Source of the DNA: a bacterium
GTDB taxonomy: Bacteria > SZUA-79 > Acidulodesulfobacterales > Acidulodesulfobacteraceae
Direction: 5' to 3'
NCBI GenBank assembly: GCA_021850985.1
Contig: JAJZJX010000002.1
Coordinates: forward strand, 78,652 to 115,775
Length of the DNA stretch: 37,124 nt
This document shows positions 19,045 through 27,326 of the stretch, in pieces. The position numbers and the translations under genes were made by a program. Below the pieces are notes generated by a model. The model had not been told where the DNA came from, did not search any database, and worked only from the letters and a program-made list of their open reading frames with translations. Position 1 is the stretch's first letter. Each line of letters begins with the position of its first letter.

Positions 19045-19749
19045 TTAAAAAGGGCCGTTGCCGTAAACATAATACGGAGACAATTCTTCGGCATATTTTT
19101 CGTTGAAAACCGCACCTCCGTTTATTTTATATCCTTTTATAGCATATTCGGCGGCAAAATAAGGCGTATCTTTAAGGTCTAAAAATAATAAGTCTGCAAC
19201 GGCATCTTTTAATTCCCGTTCAATAAGCCGGCAACCGTTTTCTTCGTTAAAACCATATGCCAAAAGCGGTTTGTCTTCCATATCGTTTAAAAAAAAACGT
19301 AATTCTTCTAAACTTAAAAGCTCGGTTTTAATTTGCCCATCAAAATATTTAGTTTCCGAAGAAAATTCAGAAACATAGTAGCGGTTTTTAGAAGCATAGC
19401 AAACCGCGGTAATCTTTTTTAATCCTGAATTTTCTTTGACAGCTCTGTACGCGCAAACCGATAAACTTCCAAGCCCGACTACCGCTGTTTTAAGCGCATA
19501 AGACATTGTTTTTGCTATCGTCAAAGAAACCCTGATACCCGTATAAGAACCCGGTCCCAGAATAACCGCTATTTCTTTTAAATCCTTTAATTTTATACCG
19601 GCCTTACACATTATTTCATCTAACTGCTTAAAAATAAGGACGGAATGTTTTTCATGAAAATCCGATACCGATTCCGAAACAATATTAAAATTTTCATCTG
19701 CTACCAACAGGTTGGAATAGCCGTTGGAACTGTCTATAGATAAAAACAT
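19045..19749 (-). CDS. tsaB: tRNA threonylcarbamoyladenosine biosynthesis protein TsaB
   Basis: 234 residues of the ASKHA fold. The N-terminal phosphate-binding strand begins MFLSIDSSNGYSNL, and the family motif LGPGSYTGIRVSL is at about 65-77. TsaB scaffolds TsaD and TsaE in making the t6A modification of ANN-decoding tRNAs. It begins 10 bases after rseP with a poor ribosome site, which suggests translational coupling. Confidence 0.93.
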   Translation of the reverse strand: MFLSIDSSNGYSNLLVADENFNIVSESVSDFHEKHSVLIFKQLDEIMCKAGIKLKDLKEIAVILGPGSYTGIRVSLTIAKTMSYALKTAVVGLGSLSVCAYRAVKENSGLKKITAVCYASKNRYYVSEFSSETKYFDGQIKTELLSLEELRFFLNDMEDKPLLAYGFNEENGCRLIERELKDAVADLLFLDLKDTPYFAAEYAIKGYKINGGAVFNEKYAEELSPYYVYGNGPF

Positions 19750-19759
19750 ATAAAAAAAT

Positions 19760-20857
19760 TTAAGTTTTTATGGTGCGTAATATGTCGTTGTAAGAAACGA
19801 ACAAAAGCAGCAATATTAACAGCGCAAAACCGATTTTAGCCGCAGTTTCCTGAAATTTAACGCTTAACGGACTTCTTTTTATCATTTCTATAATAGAAAA
19901 TAACAGATGTCCTCCGTCCAATGCGGGAATAGGAAAAAGGTTTACAAGACCTATATTAACGCTTATGAATGCTACGAAATAAAAAAAATCGGAAACTCCC
20001 AAACTGGCCGCTCGTCCGGAAAGTTGAGCTATCATTATAGGCCCGCCCAGATCGCTTGCGGGAAGTTTACCTGCTATCAGATAAAAAAGGCTGACTATAG
20101 TAATATAAATAATAAACCATATCTCTTTTAACGCCGAATAAAAAGAATAGAATAAGCCGTCGTATCTATAAAAAACGGCGTTTTTTGAATTTGAAGGGGT
20201 TATCCCTATGATGTATCTATCTGTTTTTTGCTTATATATATTGAAACCCGATATTAATTGAGGTTTAACCGATACTGAAGAATGGATAATTTTATTTCCT
20301 ATTTTTTCTTCCACTCCGAGTTTTAAAGTTTTTTTTCCGTACTTTTCTATATTTTCTGCCAAACCCGCCCAGGAACGAACCTTTATGCCGTTAACGCTTG
20401 TAATCACGTCGCCTTTTTTAAGTCCGGCTTTTACGGCAGGCTTGCCTTTCATAAGCCCGCCTATAATAGGTTTTAAAACAGGTCTTCCGGACATAAAAAT
20501 GACTGTAAATATCAATGCCGCTAAAATAAAATTAAAAAAAGGACCGCAAAATATGATAAGAAACTTCTTATACGGCGGCAGATTGCTGTATGAACGATTT
20601 TTGTCTTCCGGAGACAATTCTTCGGAAGGGTCTTCTCCGGTAAGTTTAACGTATCCGCCGAGAGGAAGCGCAGAAACAAGGTATTCTGTTTCTCCTATCT
20701 GCCTGCCGAAGACTTTAGGCCCAAATCCCAAGGAAAATTTCTCGACTTTTACGCCTAATTTTTTTGCTACTATGAAGTGTCCAAACTCGTGGATAAGAAC
20801 TATAATGCTTATTACTATTAAAAATGCTAATATATCGTATGCTATACTATCAAACAT
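19760..20857 (-). CDS. rseP: RIP metalloprotease RseP (site-2 protease family)
   Basis: 365 residues. The zinc motif is H23-E24-F-G-H27 in the first membrane helix. One PDZ domain (about 125-205, with KAGLKKGDVITSVNG) is followed by membrane helices and the second active-site motif NLFPIPALDGGH (about 310-321). It cleaves membrane substrates such as anti-sigma factors and signal-peptide remnants. In many genomes it follows dxr or cdsA; here pheT precedes it and a good promoter lies in the gap. Confidence 0.95.
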   Translation of the reverse strand: MFDSIAYDILAFLIVISIIVLIHEFGHFIVAKKLGVKVEKFSLGFGPKVFGRQIGETEYLVSALPLGGYVKLTGEDPSEELSPEDKNRSYSNLPPYKKFLIIFCGPFFNFILAALIFTVIFMSGRPVLKPIIGGLMKGKPAVKAGLKKGDVITSVNGIKVRSWAGLAENIEKYGKKTLKLGVEEKIGNKIIHSSVSVKPQLISGFNIYKQKTDRYIIGITPSNSKNAVFYRYDGLFYSFYSALKEIWFIIYITIVSLFYLIAGKLPASDLGGPIMIAQLSGRAASLGVSDFFYFVAFISVNIGLVNLFPIPALDGGHLLFSIIEMIKRSPLSVKFQETAAKIGFALLILLLLFVSYNDILRTIKT

Positions 20858-20929
20858 GTTTTATTTTTTATTATTAGGTTTATTTAAAATTATTTAAATT
20901 TTTAAAAAATTTACGGTTTCATAAATTTT

Positions 20930-20958
20930 ATTATATTTTTTTTTCATTAAAAATGCAA
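20930..20958 (-). promoter_or_regulatory. Candidate sigma70-type promoter for rseP-tsaB
   Basis: On the minus strand TTGCAT (20958-20953), a 17-base spacer and TATAAT (20935-20930). This is the ideal spacing and a perfect -10 element. The predicted start of transcription is about 65 bases before the rseP ATG. The rest of the 115-base gap is A/T homopolymer-rich. Confidence 0.6.
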
Positions 20959-20972
20959 TTTTTTAATTTTTT

Positions 20973-23405
20973 TTACTTCCTTAAAGTTATCCCGAAACGG
21001 TTATTCAGTTCGTTAATCAAACCGTCCCTTAATTCATTGACCTCCTCCATAGTAAGCGTTCTGTCGTCGGCGATAGCGTCGTACCTTATAAGAAAAGATA
21101 TTTTGCCTTCATCTATCTGCTTGCCCGTATAAACATCTTCAAGCCTGACGTTTTTAATTAATGCGGAATATCCTTTAATTAATTTTTCGATAGAAGCATA
21201 CTCGATGCTTTTATCGCATACTATAGAAATATCCTGTTCAATTTCAGGGTATCTGTTCGGCGGTATGAAAGTTTTTTTATTCGAAATATATTCTTTAATA
21301 TTGTCCAAATCAAACTCGAACGCAAAAACCTTGCTTTCAATTTTAAATTCGTCTAATATTTCTTTCTTAATTTCGCCGAAAATTCCTACTTTAGCTTTGC
21401 CGGCGGTAATTTCTAACGATGCATTTTCATTATAAAAACTTGCCGCCTGTGTTTTATCGAACGAAATTTTTTTTATTCCGGATTCTTTAAGTAAAAATTC
21501 GACGATGCCTTTTCCTGCATAAAATTCCGGATCGCGGCTTGAACTCTTAATGCCTGTGCAGACGCATCCGCATAAAACGTTTTTTTCGTTAACCGGCATA
21601 TTATCCGTCTTTTCTCCTATATACGTTTTTCCTATTTCAAAAATCCTAATATTTTTATATTTTCTGGAATTTTGCTGGACAGACCTTAGTATATCGGGTA
21701 TAAGGCTAATCCTGAAAAAAGCGTAATCTGCGGAAATAGAATTTTTAAGCTCTAAAACGGAATTTCTGCCTATGGAAGAATTCTCAACCGATATATTTAT
21801 TTCTTTTCCGCCGGTAAGCGACGGCGAAATTATCTCGGTAAATCCGGCATATCTTAACAAATTTCTATACAGCCTGTATGTTTCGAAATTTGCGTTTTTT
21901 AACGGAGGAGCAAGCACGCCTAAAGGCATAGACGACTTTATATTATCGTAACCGTATATTCTTAAGATATCTTCGTAAATATTTACGGTTTCGCCGATAT
22001 CCGTCCTGAAATAGGGCGGGGAAACTGTAAGGACATTATTTTCTTCGGCAGAAGGTTCGACATGATAACCTAAGTTCGACAAAACGGTTCGGGCTTTTTT
22101 ATTTACCGCAGAATCGCCCGAAAATTCCGACAAGGCGTTCATATCTATTTCATAAATTTTAGAAGTTTTATCTTCCTTTATATCGTAAGCATAGCAGGTA
22201 ATTTCGATATCGCCCTCATACTTGCGAATAAGCTGAAGAAAACGTTTAATAGCATATATGCTTAAAGCCGGACTTATTCCTTTTTCAAAACGCGTCGAAG
22301 CATCCGTCCTTAAGGAAAGCGTTCTTGACGTTTTTCTTATTTTCGACATATTAAAATTGGCCGATTCTACAATAATATCGGTGGTATTATAGTCTATTTC
22401 GCTGTTTGCGGAACCCATTATTCCCGCTATAGCTATAATTTTATTTTTATCGGCTATAACTATATCTTCATCAGATAATTTTCTTTCTTTTCCGTCTAAA
22501 GTAACGGCGGTCTCGTCTTTTGCCGCAAACCGCACGTTGATTTCGTTTCCGTCAAGCTTTGAAGCGTCGAATGCGTGCAGAGGCTGGGAAGTTTCCATCA
22601 TTATAATATTAGTTAAATCGACGATATTATTAATCGGTCTTATGCCGCTTTTCATAAGTTTATTTTTTATATGCAAATCCGATTCTTTTATTTTTAAACC
22701 TGATATTTTTACCGCTATATAAGACGGCGCGATTTCGCGGTCGGATATATTTACATCTAATGCGTTCCGGTCGGAAGAATATTTTTCGCCGGCCGTTATC
22801 TTAACGCCTTCATATATTTCGGGTAAAACAATCTTTTTATCCAATATTGCGGCTAACTCGTAAGCAAACCCCATGATTCCAAAAAGATCCGGTCTGTTTG
22901 GCTCAAGATCGAATTCTAAAACGGTATCGTCAAGTTCAAAAATATCGTATGCAGACATACCGGTTTCTAAAAAAGGAAATTCCGCTATCGAATCTATATT
23001 TAACTGCAGTCCCAAATCTTTTTCCGAACAGAAGGCGGCTTCTGAAACAACGCCGAATATAGCCTTGTCTCTAATTTTTAATCCGTGGTCGAATACGGTT
23101 CCTTTAGTTGCTATTAAAGGCTTATCTCCGGCTTTTACGTCAAGCCCTTCTTTAGTAAACACTATCCTTTTAACTCCTATGGATTCTCCGGCGTAAACTT
23201 CGGCTATGCCGAACTTATCGTTGGAAGGATGCGGCGCAATGCTTTTTATTTCGCCGAGCACGATATTTTGAAACGACTTTTTTTGCGAATAATAAGGAAA
23301 TATTTTTTCTACTTCCATAGTTCTGCCGTTTAAAAGAGAGGCTACTTTTTCAGGCTCCGTTTTAAAATAAACAAATTCCTTAAGCCAGTTTAAGCTTACT
23401 TTCAA
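20973..23405 (-). CDS. pheT: Phenylalanyl-tRNA synthetase beta subunit
   Basis: 810 residues, full length. In order: the N-terminal region and tRNA-binding OB fold (about 40-150), the B3/B4 domain (SQPLHAFDASKLDG), the conserved RTDASTRFEKG, the B5 domain (about 400-475), the catalytic-like core, and a C-terminal anticodon-binding ferredoxin-like domain (about 715-810). It pairs with PheS to charge tRNA-Phe and edits mischarged Tyr. The start is TTG at 23405 with GGAGG eight bases upstream. It is unusual that pheS is 4 kb away, with three other genes and two repeats in between. Confidence 0.97.
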   Translation of the reverse strand: MKVSLNWLKEFVYFKTEPEKVASLLNGRTMEVEKIFPYYSQKKSFQNIVLGEIKSIAPHPSNDKFGIAEVYAGESIGVKRIVFTKEGLDVKAGDKPLIATKGTVFDHGLKIRDKAIFGVVSEAAFCSEKDLGLQLNIDSIAEFPFLETGMSAYDIFELDDTVLEFDLEPNRPDLFGIMGFAYELAAILDKKIVLPEIYEGVKITAGEKYSSDRNALDVNISDREIAPSYIAVKISGLKIKESDLHIKNKLMKSGIRPINNIVDLTNIIMMETSQPLHAFDASKLDGNEINVRFAAKDETAVTLDGKERKLSDEDIVIADKNKIIAIAGIMGSANSEIDYNTTDIIVESANFNMSKIRKTSRTLSLRTDASTRFEKGISPALSIYAIKRFLQLIRKYEGDIEITCYAYDIKEDKTSKIYEIDMNALSEFSGDSAVNKKARTVLSNLGYHVEPSAEENNVLTVSPPYFRTDIGETVNIYEDILRIYGYDNIKSSMPLGVLAPPLKNANFETYRLYRNLLRYAGFTEIISPSLTGGKEINISVENSSIGRNSVLELKNSISADYAFFRISLIPDILRSVQQNSRKYKNIRIFEIGKTYIGEKTDNMPVNEKNVLCGCVCTGIKSSSRDPEFYAGKGIVEFLLKESGIKKISFDKTQAASFYNENASLEITAGKAKVGIFGEIKKEILDEFKIESKVFAFEFDLDNIKEYISNKKTFIPPNRYPEIEQDISIVCDKSIEYASIEKLIKGYSALIKNVRLEDVYTGKQIDEGKISFLIRYDAIADDRTLTMEEVNELRDGLINELNNRFGITLRK

Positions 23406-23444
23406 TTTTCGTTCCTCCGGTTATTTAATTTTAAATTTGTTATC

Positions 23445-23532
23445 GGAAAAGGTGTCAGATTTATTTTTTTGAAAATATTTTCTTTGTTTATTGACGATTT
23501 CGTATGCAAAAAATAAAATCTGACACCTTTTC
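23445..23532. repeat. Long palindrome, AAAAGGYGTCRGATT family, copy 2
   Basis: The arms GGAAAAGGTGTCAGATTT (from 23445) and its reverse complement AAATCTGACACCTTTTCC (ending 23532) flank an AT-rich spacer. Complementarity continues with one slipped T. The core is shared with the palindrome at 6939-7029. It lies upstream of pheT. Confidence 0.85.
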
Positions 23533-23545
23533 CTTTGAATTTGTG

Positions 23546-23574
23546 ACAGGGACAGAATTAAATTCTGTCCCTGT
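23546..23574. repeat. GGGACAGAATT palindrome, copy 5 (complete)
   Basis: A perfect 29-base palindrome: 14-base arms starting ACAGGGACAGAATT around one A, preceded by AATTTGTG. That flank is the reverse complement of the CACAAATT flank of the copies at 7047 and 10255. It lies just after the dprA stop codon and immediately beside another repeat family. Confidence 0.85.
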
Positions 23575-23581
23575 ATCTATA

Positions 23582-24577
23582 TCATGATATCATGTCAAAC
23601 AGTCCGGGCTGTGTCAGGTTTTCGTCTTCGACAAACTTTTCGGCGTGAAACTTATTGCGGACGTCATACATTTCTTCTAAAGACGAACCTAAATCCGGAG
23701 TAAAATCTTTGCGCAATTTTATTCCGAAAACACCGACCATTCCGTAAAGCGATTTCAATCCTTCATTGTCGTAAGAATTCATTAAATTTAAGTTATATTC
23801 CGGAATAAAAACCGGACGTTTCTGTTTAATAGAAAAACCGCAGGTTTTCATAGTTCCGCTTTTTAAAGGCGAAGATAACGCAAAAGTTCCGAGCGAAGAC
23901 CCGCTCTGCAGCCTGTCTCGCGCCACTAAATTTTTTGAAGATATATGTTCATGCGGCGGAAGTTCCGAAACCAGCGCCCCTCCGTTTAATATTATTTCGT
24001 TATATAAATCCCTGTTTTCAGGAGGATATACCGGGGAAAGCAGTCCCGATCCCAAAAACGCTATAGTATATCCGTTGTTTTTTAATGCAGCCTTATGCGC
24101 CGCCGAATCTATCCCCAAAGCAAGTCCGCTTATTATAGCATAACCGGAAGAACAAAGTTCCGCGGTTATGTCCTCTGCCAGTTTAACGGCATATTCGGGC
24201 GGTTTTCTCTGCCCTACGACCGTCGCAGCTAATTTTAAGTCCTCTTTTAACGCCCCTTTATAATAAAGAACTAAAGGCTTATTTTTAATTTTGCGTAAAT
24301 TTGCAGGATATAAAGAAGAATTAAAAGTTATTATTTTAACACCGTTTTTAGAAGCCTCGTCGATTTCTTTTATGGCATCGAAAAAAGCCGTCTTTATAAT
24401 TCTTTGGTTTATTAATATCTTAACGTAATCTATTTTTAAACCTGTTTTAATAAAATCGGATTTATCTGCGTTAAAAATTTCGCAGGGACTGCCGAATGCA
24501 TTAATTAAAAACATTATATGCCTGTTCTGCAGTCCTTTGATTTTTTTAAGCGCTAAAGTGCATATAATATCGTCCAT
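23582..24577 (-). CDS. dprA: DprA-like DNA-processing protein, divergent
   Basis: 331 residues from the ATG at 24577; a TTG one codon upstream is less likely. The N-terminal helical region (about 5-60) and the first half of the Rossmann fold fit DprA: VGQRKPPEYA (121-130), SGLALGIDSAAHKAAL (150-165) and GSGLLSPVYPPEN (177-188). The second half departs from competence DprA: the usual FPxRNRxIAGLS reads LVARDRLQSGSS (217-228), followed by LKSGTMKTC (238-246). The C-terminus (260-331) shows no winged helix. DprA loads RecA on incoming ssDNA. This variant is better regarded as DprA-like of uncertain role. Its start codon overlaps the comF-like stop by one base (TGATG). Confidence 0.85.
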   Translation of the reverse strand: MDDIICTLALKKIKGLQNRHIMFLINAFGSPCEIFNADKSDFIKTGLKIDYVKILINQRIIKTAFFDAIKEIDEASKNGVKIITFNSSLYPANLRKIKNKPLVLYYKGALKEDLKLAATVVGQRKPPEYAVKLAEDITAELCSSGYAIISGLALGIDSAAHKAALKNNGYTIAFLGSGLLSPVYPPENRDLYNEIILNGGALVSELPPHEHISSKNLVARDRLQSGSSLGTFALSSPLKSGTMKTCGFSIKQKRPVFIPEYNLNLMNSYDNEGLKSLYGMVGVFGIKLRKDFTPDLGSSLEEMYDVRNKFHAEKFVEDENLTQPGLFDMIS

Positions 24578-25182
24578 CAAATATCCCCGCCCGCAAAATT
24601 TACAATATCCTCTTCCGTAAGGGTTTTACCGAGAAATATTCCGGTTACCGCGCTTGCCCCCTCTTTTAATAAAGCGTTTTTTATAAGTTTAAAAGTCGTT
24701 CCCGTAGTTATAATATCGTCGAAAATTATTATTTTTTTAGATTTATAATCGTACCTATGCTCAAACAATATATTATCCGAATCCTTTTTTTTTAATTCTA
24801 TATTATTTTCGATATGCCCGGGTCTATGCCCTTTAGTGCATACGACAGCCTTTTCGTAAGTAGAAATAGTTCCCAGCGCCCAAAGATACAGGCATACCTG
24901 AGAATTAGGATAAACGTCTAAATATGAATTGCTTGGCGGAACCGGAAGCATCAAGTCGTAAAAATAAAAATAATTATATATAATATTGTTTAATATCTTT
25001 ATATAAAAAGATAGAGCCTTAGGATCTCCTTTTTTATATTTTAAAATTAAGTCTGAATATTTTACGATTGGCGTTAATTTGCCTTTATCGAGCGCATTTT
25101 TTTTATTTTTGGGAATATAATAATCTAAATAAAAATATTCTCCGTTGACGCCTGTTTTAATATTTATATTGCTTTGAAACAT
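24577..25182 (-). CDS. ComF-like phosphoribosyltransferase
   Basis: 201 residues. The PRPP-binding loop KIIIFDDIITTGTTF (150-164) with D155/D156 is the hallmark of type I phosphoribosyltransferases. The preceding LMLPVPPS (77-84) and KGHRPGHIENN (117-127) recall ComFC. The N-terminal zinc-ribbon cysteines of typical ComFC are absent. The substrate is unknown; ComFC proteins are needed for DNA uptake in transformable bacteria. It is coupled to the DprA-like gene and divergent from the helicase gene with only 32-74 bases between them, so a shared control region is likely. Confidence 0.8.
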   Translation of the reverse strand: MFQSNINIKTGVNGEYFYLDYYIPKNKKNALDKGKLTPIVKYSDLILKYKKGDPKALSFYIKILNNIIYNYFYFYDLMLPVPPSNSYLDVYPNSQVCLYLWALGTISTYEKAVVCTKGHRPGHIENNIELKKKDSDNILFEHRYDYKSKKIIIFDDIITTGTTFKLIKNALLKEGASAVTGIFLGKTLTEEDIVNFAGGDI

Positions 25183-25214
25183 TATCTTTATATTATTATT
25201 AATAATCCTTATAG

Positions 25215-27326
25215 TTGATTTTAAAAATTAAATCTTTAACAAATCGACAATTTAATATGATAAATCTTTATCTTAAAAATTTCAATTTTAATATATATAA
25301 TTCCATAGGGATACTGCTTTCTTCAGAAAATGAATGCAGGCGTTTTATTAAAAAAATTGAAGATTTAAATATAAACTGCGGATTTTTTACTTTCGAAGAC
25401 TTAAAAAAAAATTTTAATATTTACGGCGCGATTGAATCCCCGTTAAGTTTTCCTTTTAAAAATATCAAAAACGTTTTATCGTCAAAAGCGGTTTTTTTAA
25501 GCGGCATAACGGTAAATTCGCTTTCTGACGCAGTTTTATTAAACGCCGTCTGCAGCTTTGTATTAAACAACGGCATTATTTTAGGCATAGCAGCAGAAAC
25601 GGCTTTTAATACGCCTGAAGACATAACTAATTTATACTTCGCTCCGCATGTCGGAAAAAATTATTACGAAAATTTAATCATCGATATTTATAAATCGCGT
25701 TTAAAAATGCTTTTAAAAACGAGAATTTTAACTTCCCGCATAAACGGCGGATACACTGAATCTATAGACTTGTTTATCCGCAAAATGCAAACAATAGGTT
25801 TTAATCCTAAAATTGATAATACAAATTTATTTTTTTTAAATTCTGAAAAATTTGCCGTAAATATTAACATAATTCCGCCGGCGCATAATAAATTGCCGGA
25901 CGAAAAAACTGCGGAATTCGTTTCCCTAAATGATATTGCTTTAAATACAAATTTATACGACATGCACTTTTGCCAAAAAGAGCTGTTCAATAAAATTAAA
26001 ATATTTTTAAATACCGCTAAAAATTTAAAAGAAAGAACCGTTTTAAAAAAAACCGGCGGAATGGTGCAAAAACCGGCGTCGTATTCGGCAGATATAAGCA
26101 AAATTCAAAAATTATCGATAAAAGAAATAAATACGGCACAGCTTATAATAGCCGGAGCGGGAGCGGGCAAAACTAAGGTAATAGTCGATAAATTTTTATA
26201 TTTATTAAATTTCTTTTCCGCCGATTCAATACTTGTTCTGACTTTCACCAATAACGCCGTAAACGAAATAAAAAACAGGATAGTTAAAAGATTAAATATT
26301 AGCGGATACGGTAAATTTATAAACGATAATATTTTAAATATTTCAACCTATCACAGTTTTTTCTATTCTATAATAAAAGAATTTTATAGCGAACTCGGTT
26401 ACAAAACTGCTCCTTCGGTTTCCGGTAAAAAAACGGAAACGTACGGCGCGGATAATAAATATTCCGACGAATCATCTATATCTTACGACGAAATTATTTT
26501 AAATATAATCAAGCTGTTTAAAAACGACTCTATAGCAAATGAAATATCGTCAAGATTTAAATATATATTAGTAGATGAATATCAAGATTTAGATTTTTTA
26601 AGCGACTATTTAATAAAAAAAATAGACGCCGGCAAGGGCAAGGTTATGTATGCCGGCGACGACGACCAGTCGATATACGGATTTAACGGGGGAGATTTTT
26701 TTAATATTCTTACTTTCGACCTGTTTTTTCCTTCCGGCAAAGTATTTGTATTTCAAAATAATTACAGGTCAAACCGGACGGTCGTAGAATTTTGCAATTC
26801 AATATTGGATAATATAAAATTCAGGTATCCTAAAAAATTAATTGCAAAAAACAACGCAATACGGGATTCTGCGGTCGATATAATCGGTTTTAAAAATAAA
26901 AGCGAAGAAGAAAATTTTATAGCAAAAAAAGCGGCGGATTATTTTAAAACCGGAAAGAAAACCGCGGTTTTAGTAAGAACGAAAAGAGAGAAATCTAAAT
27001 TTAAGGATATTCCGAATTTAGCCGATTTTTGCCCGGTATCGACTATTCATGCCGGTAAAGGATTGGAGTTCGATATAGTATTTATTTCAGGTGCGCCAAA
27101 AGACAATATATCCCGCTTAAAAAACCCTCATTTAACGGCAGACAGCAGGCCGTCCGATTTTAAAATTCATCCTTTCTTAAATTTTTTTAAAACAAGCTAT
27201 GCGTTTAAAATAACCGATATATTCATCGACGACGAGATAAGGCTTTTTTACGTTGCAGCTTCTAGGGCCAAAGAAAAACTTTATATAACTTATTCAAGGG
27301 AAATTTCGGATTTCTTAAAACGTTAA
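25215..27326 (+). CDS. UvrD-like SF1A helicase with an unusual N-terminal domain
   Basis: 703 residues from TTG at 25215; ATG at 25257 (residue 15) is an alternative, and neither has a clear ribosome site. Helicase motifs occupy only about 300-703: Walker A AGAGAGKT (313-320), TFTNNAVNEI (343-352), Walker B VDEYQD (453-458), GDDDQSIYGFNGGD (481-494), NYRSNRTV (516-523), STIHAGKGLEFD (609-620) and YVAASRAKEKLYI (679-691). Motifs IV and V are about 90 residues apart, so the large 2B insertion is missing, and the Q-motif glutamine appears absent. Residues 1-290 are not a known helicase part; LSGITVNSLSDAVLLNAV (95-112) and SIDLFIRKMQTIGFN (183-197) faintly recall flavoproteins. Sampled stretches are very AT-rich (11 of 60 G+C at 25261-25320). 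Confidence 0.85.
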   Translation: MILKIKSLTNRQFNMINLYLKNFNFNIYNSIGILLSSENECRRFIKKIEDLNINCGFFTFEDLKKNFNIYGAIESPLSFPFKNIKNVLSSKAVFLSGITVNSLSDAVLLNAVCSFVLNNGIILGIAAETAFNTPEDITNLYFAPHVGKNYYENLIIDIYKSRLKMLLKTRILTSRINGGYTESIDLFIRKMQTIGFNPKIDNTNLFFLNSEKFAVNINIIPPAHNKLPDEKTAEFVSLNDIALNTNLYDMHFCQKELFNKIKIFLNTAKNLKERTVLKKTGGMVQKPASYSADISKIQKLSIKEINTAQLIIAGAGAGKTKVIVDKFLYLLNFFSADSILVLTFTNNAVNEIKNRIVKRLNISGYGKFINDNILNISTYHSFFYSIIKEFYSELGYKTAPSVSGKKTETYGADNKYSDESSISYDEIILNIIKLFKNDSIANEISSRFKYILVDEYQDLDFLSDYLIKKIDAGKGKVMYAGDDDQSIYGFNGGDFFNILTFDLFFPSGKVFVFQNNYRSNRTVVEFCNSILDNIKFRYPKKLIAKNNAIRDSAVDIIGFKNKSEEENFIAKKAADYFKTGKKTAVLVRTKREKSKFKDIPNLADFCPVSTIHAGKGLEFDIVFISGAPKDNISRLKNPHLTADSRPSDFKIHPFLNFFKTSYAFKITDIFIDDEIRLFYVAASRAKEKLYITYSREISDFLKR

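Noticed and set aside
24578-24580. TTG start of the DprA-like gene one codon before the ATG
   Set aside because: The ATG at 24577 forms the common TGATG coupling with the preceding gene.
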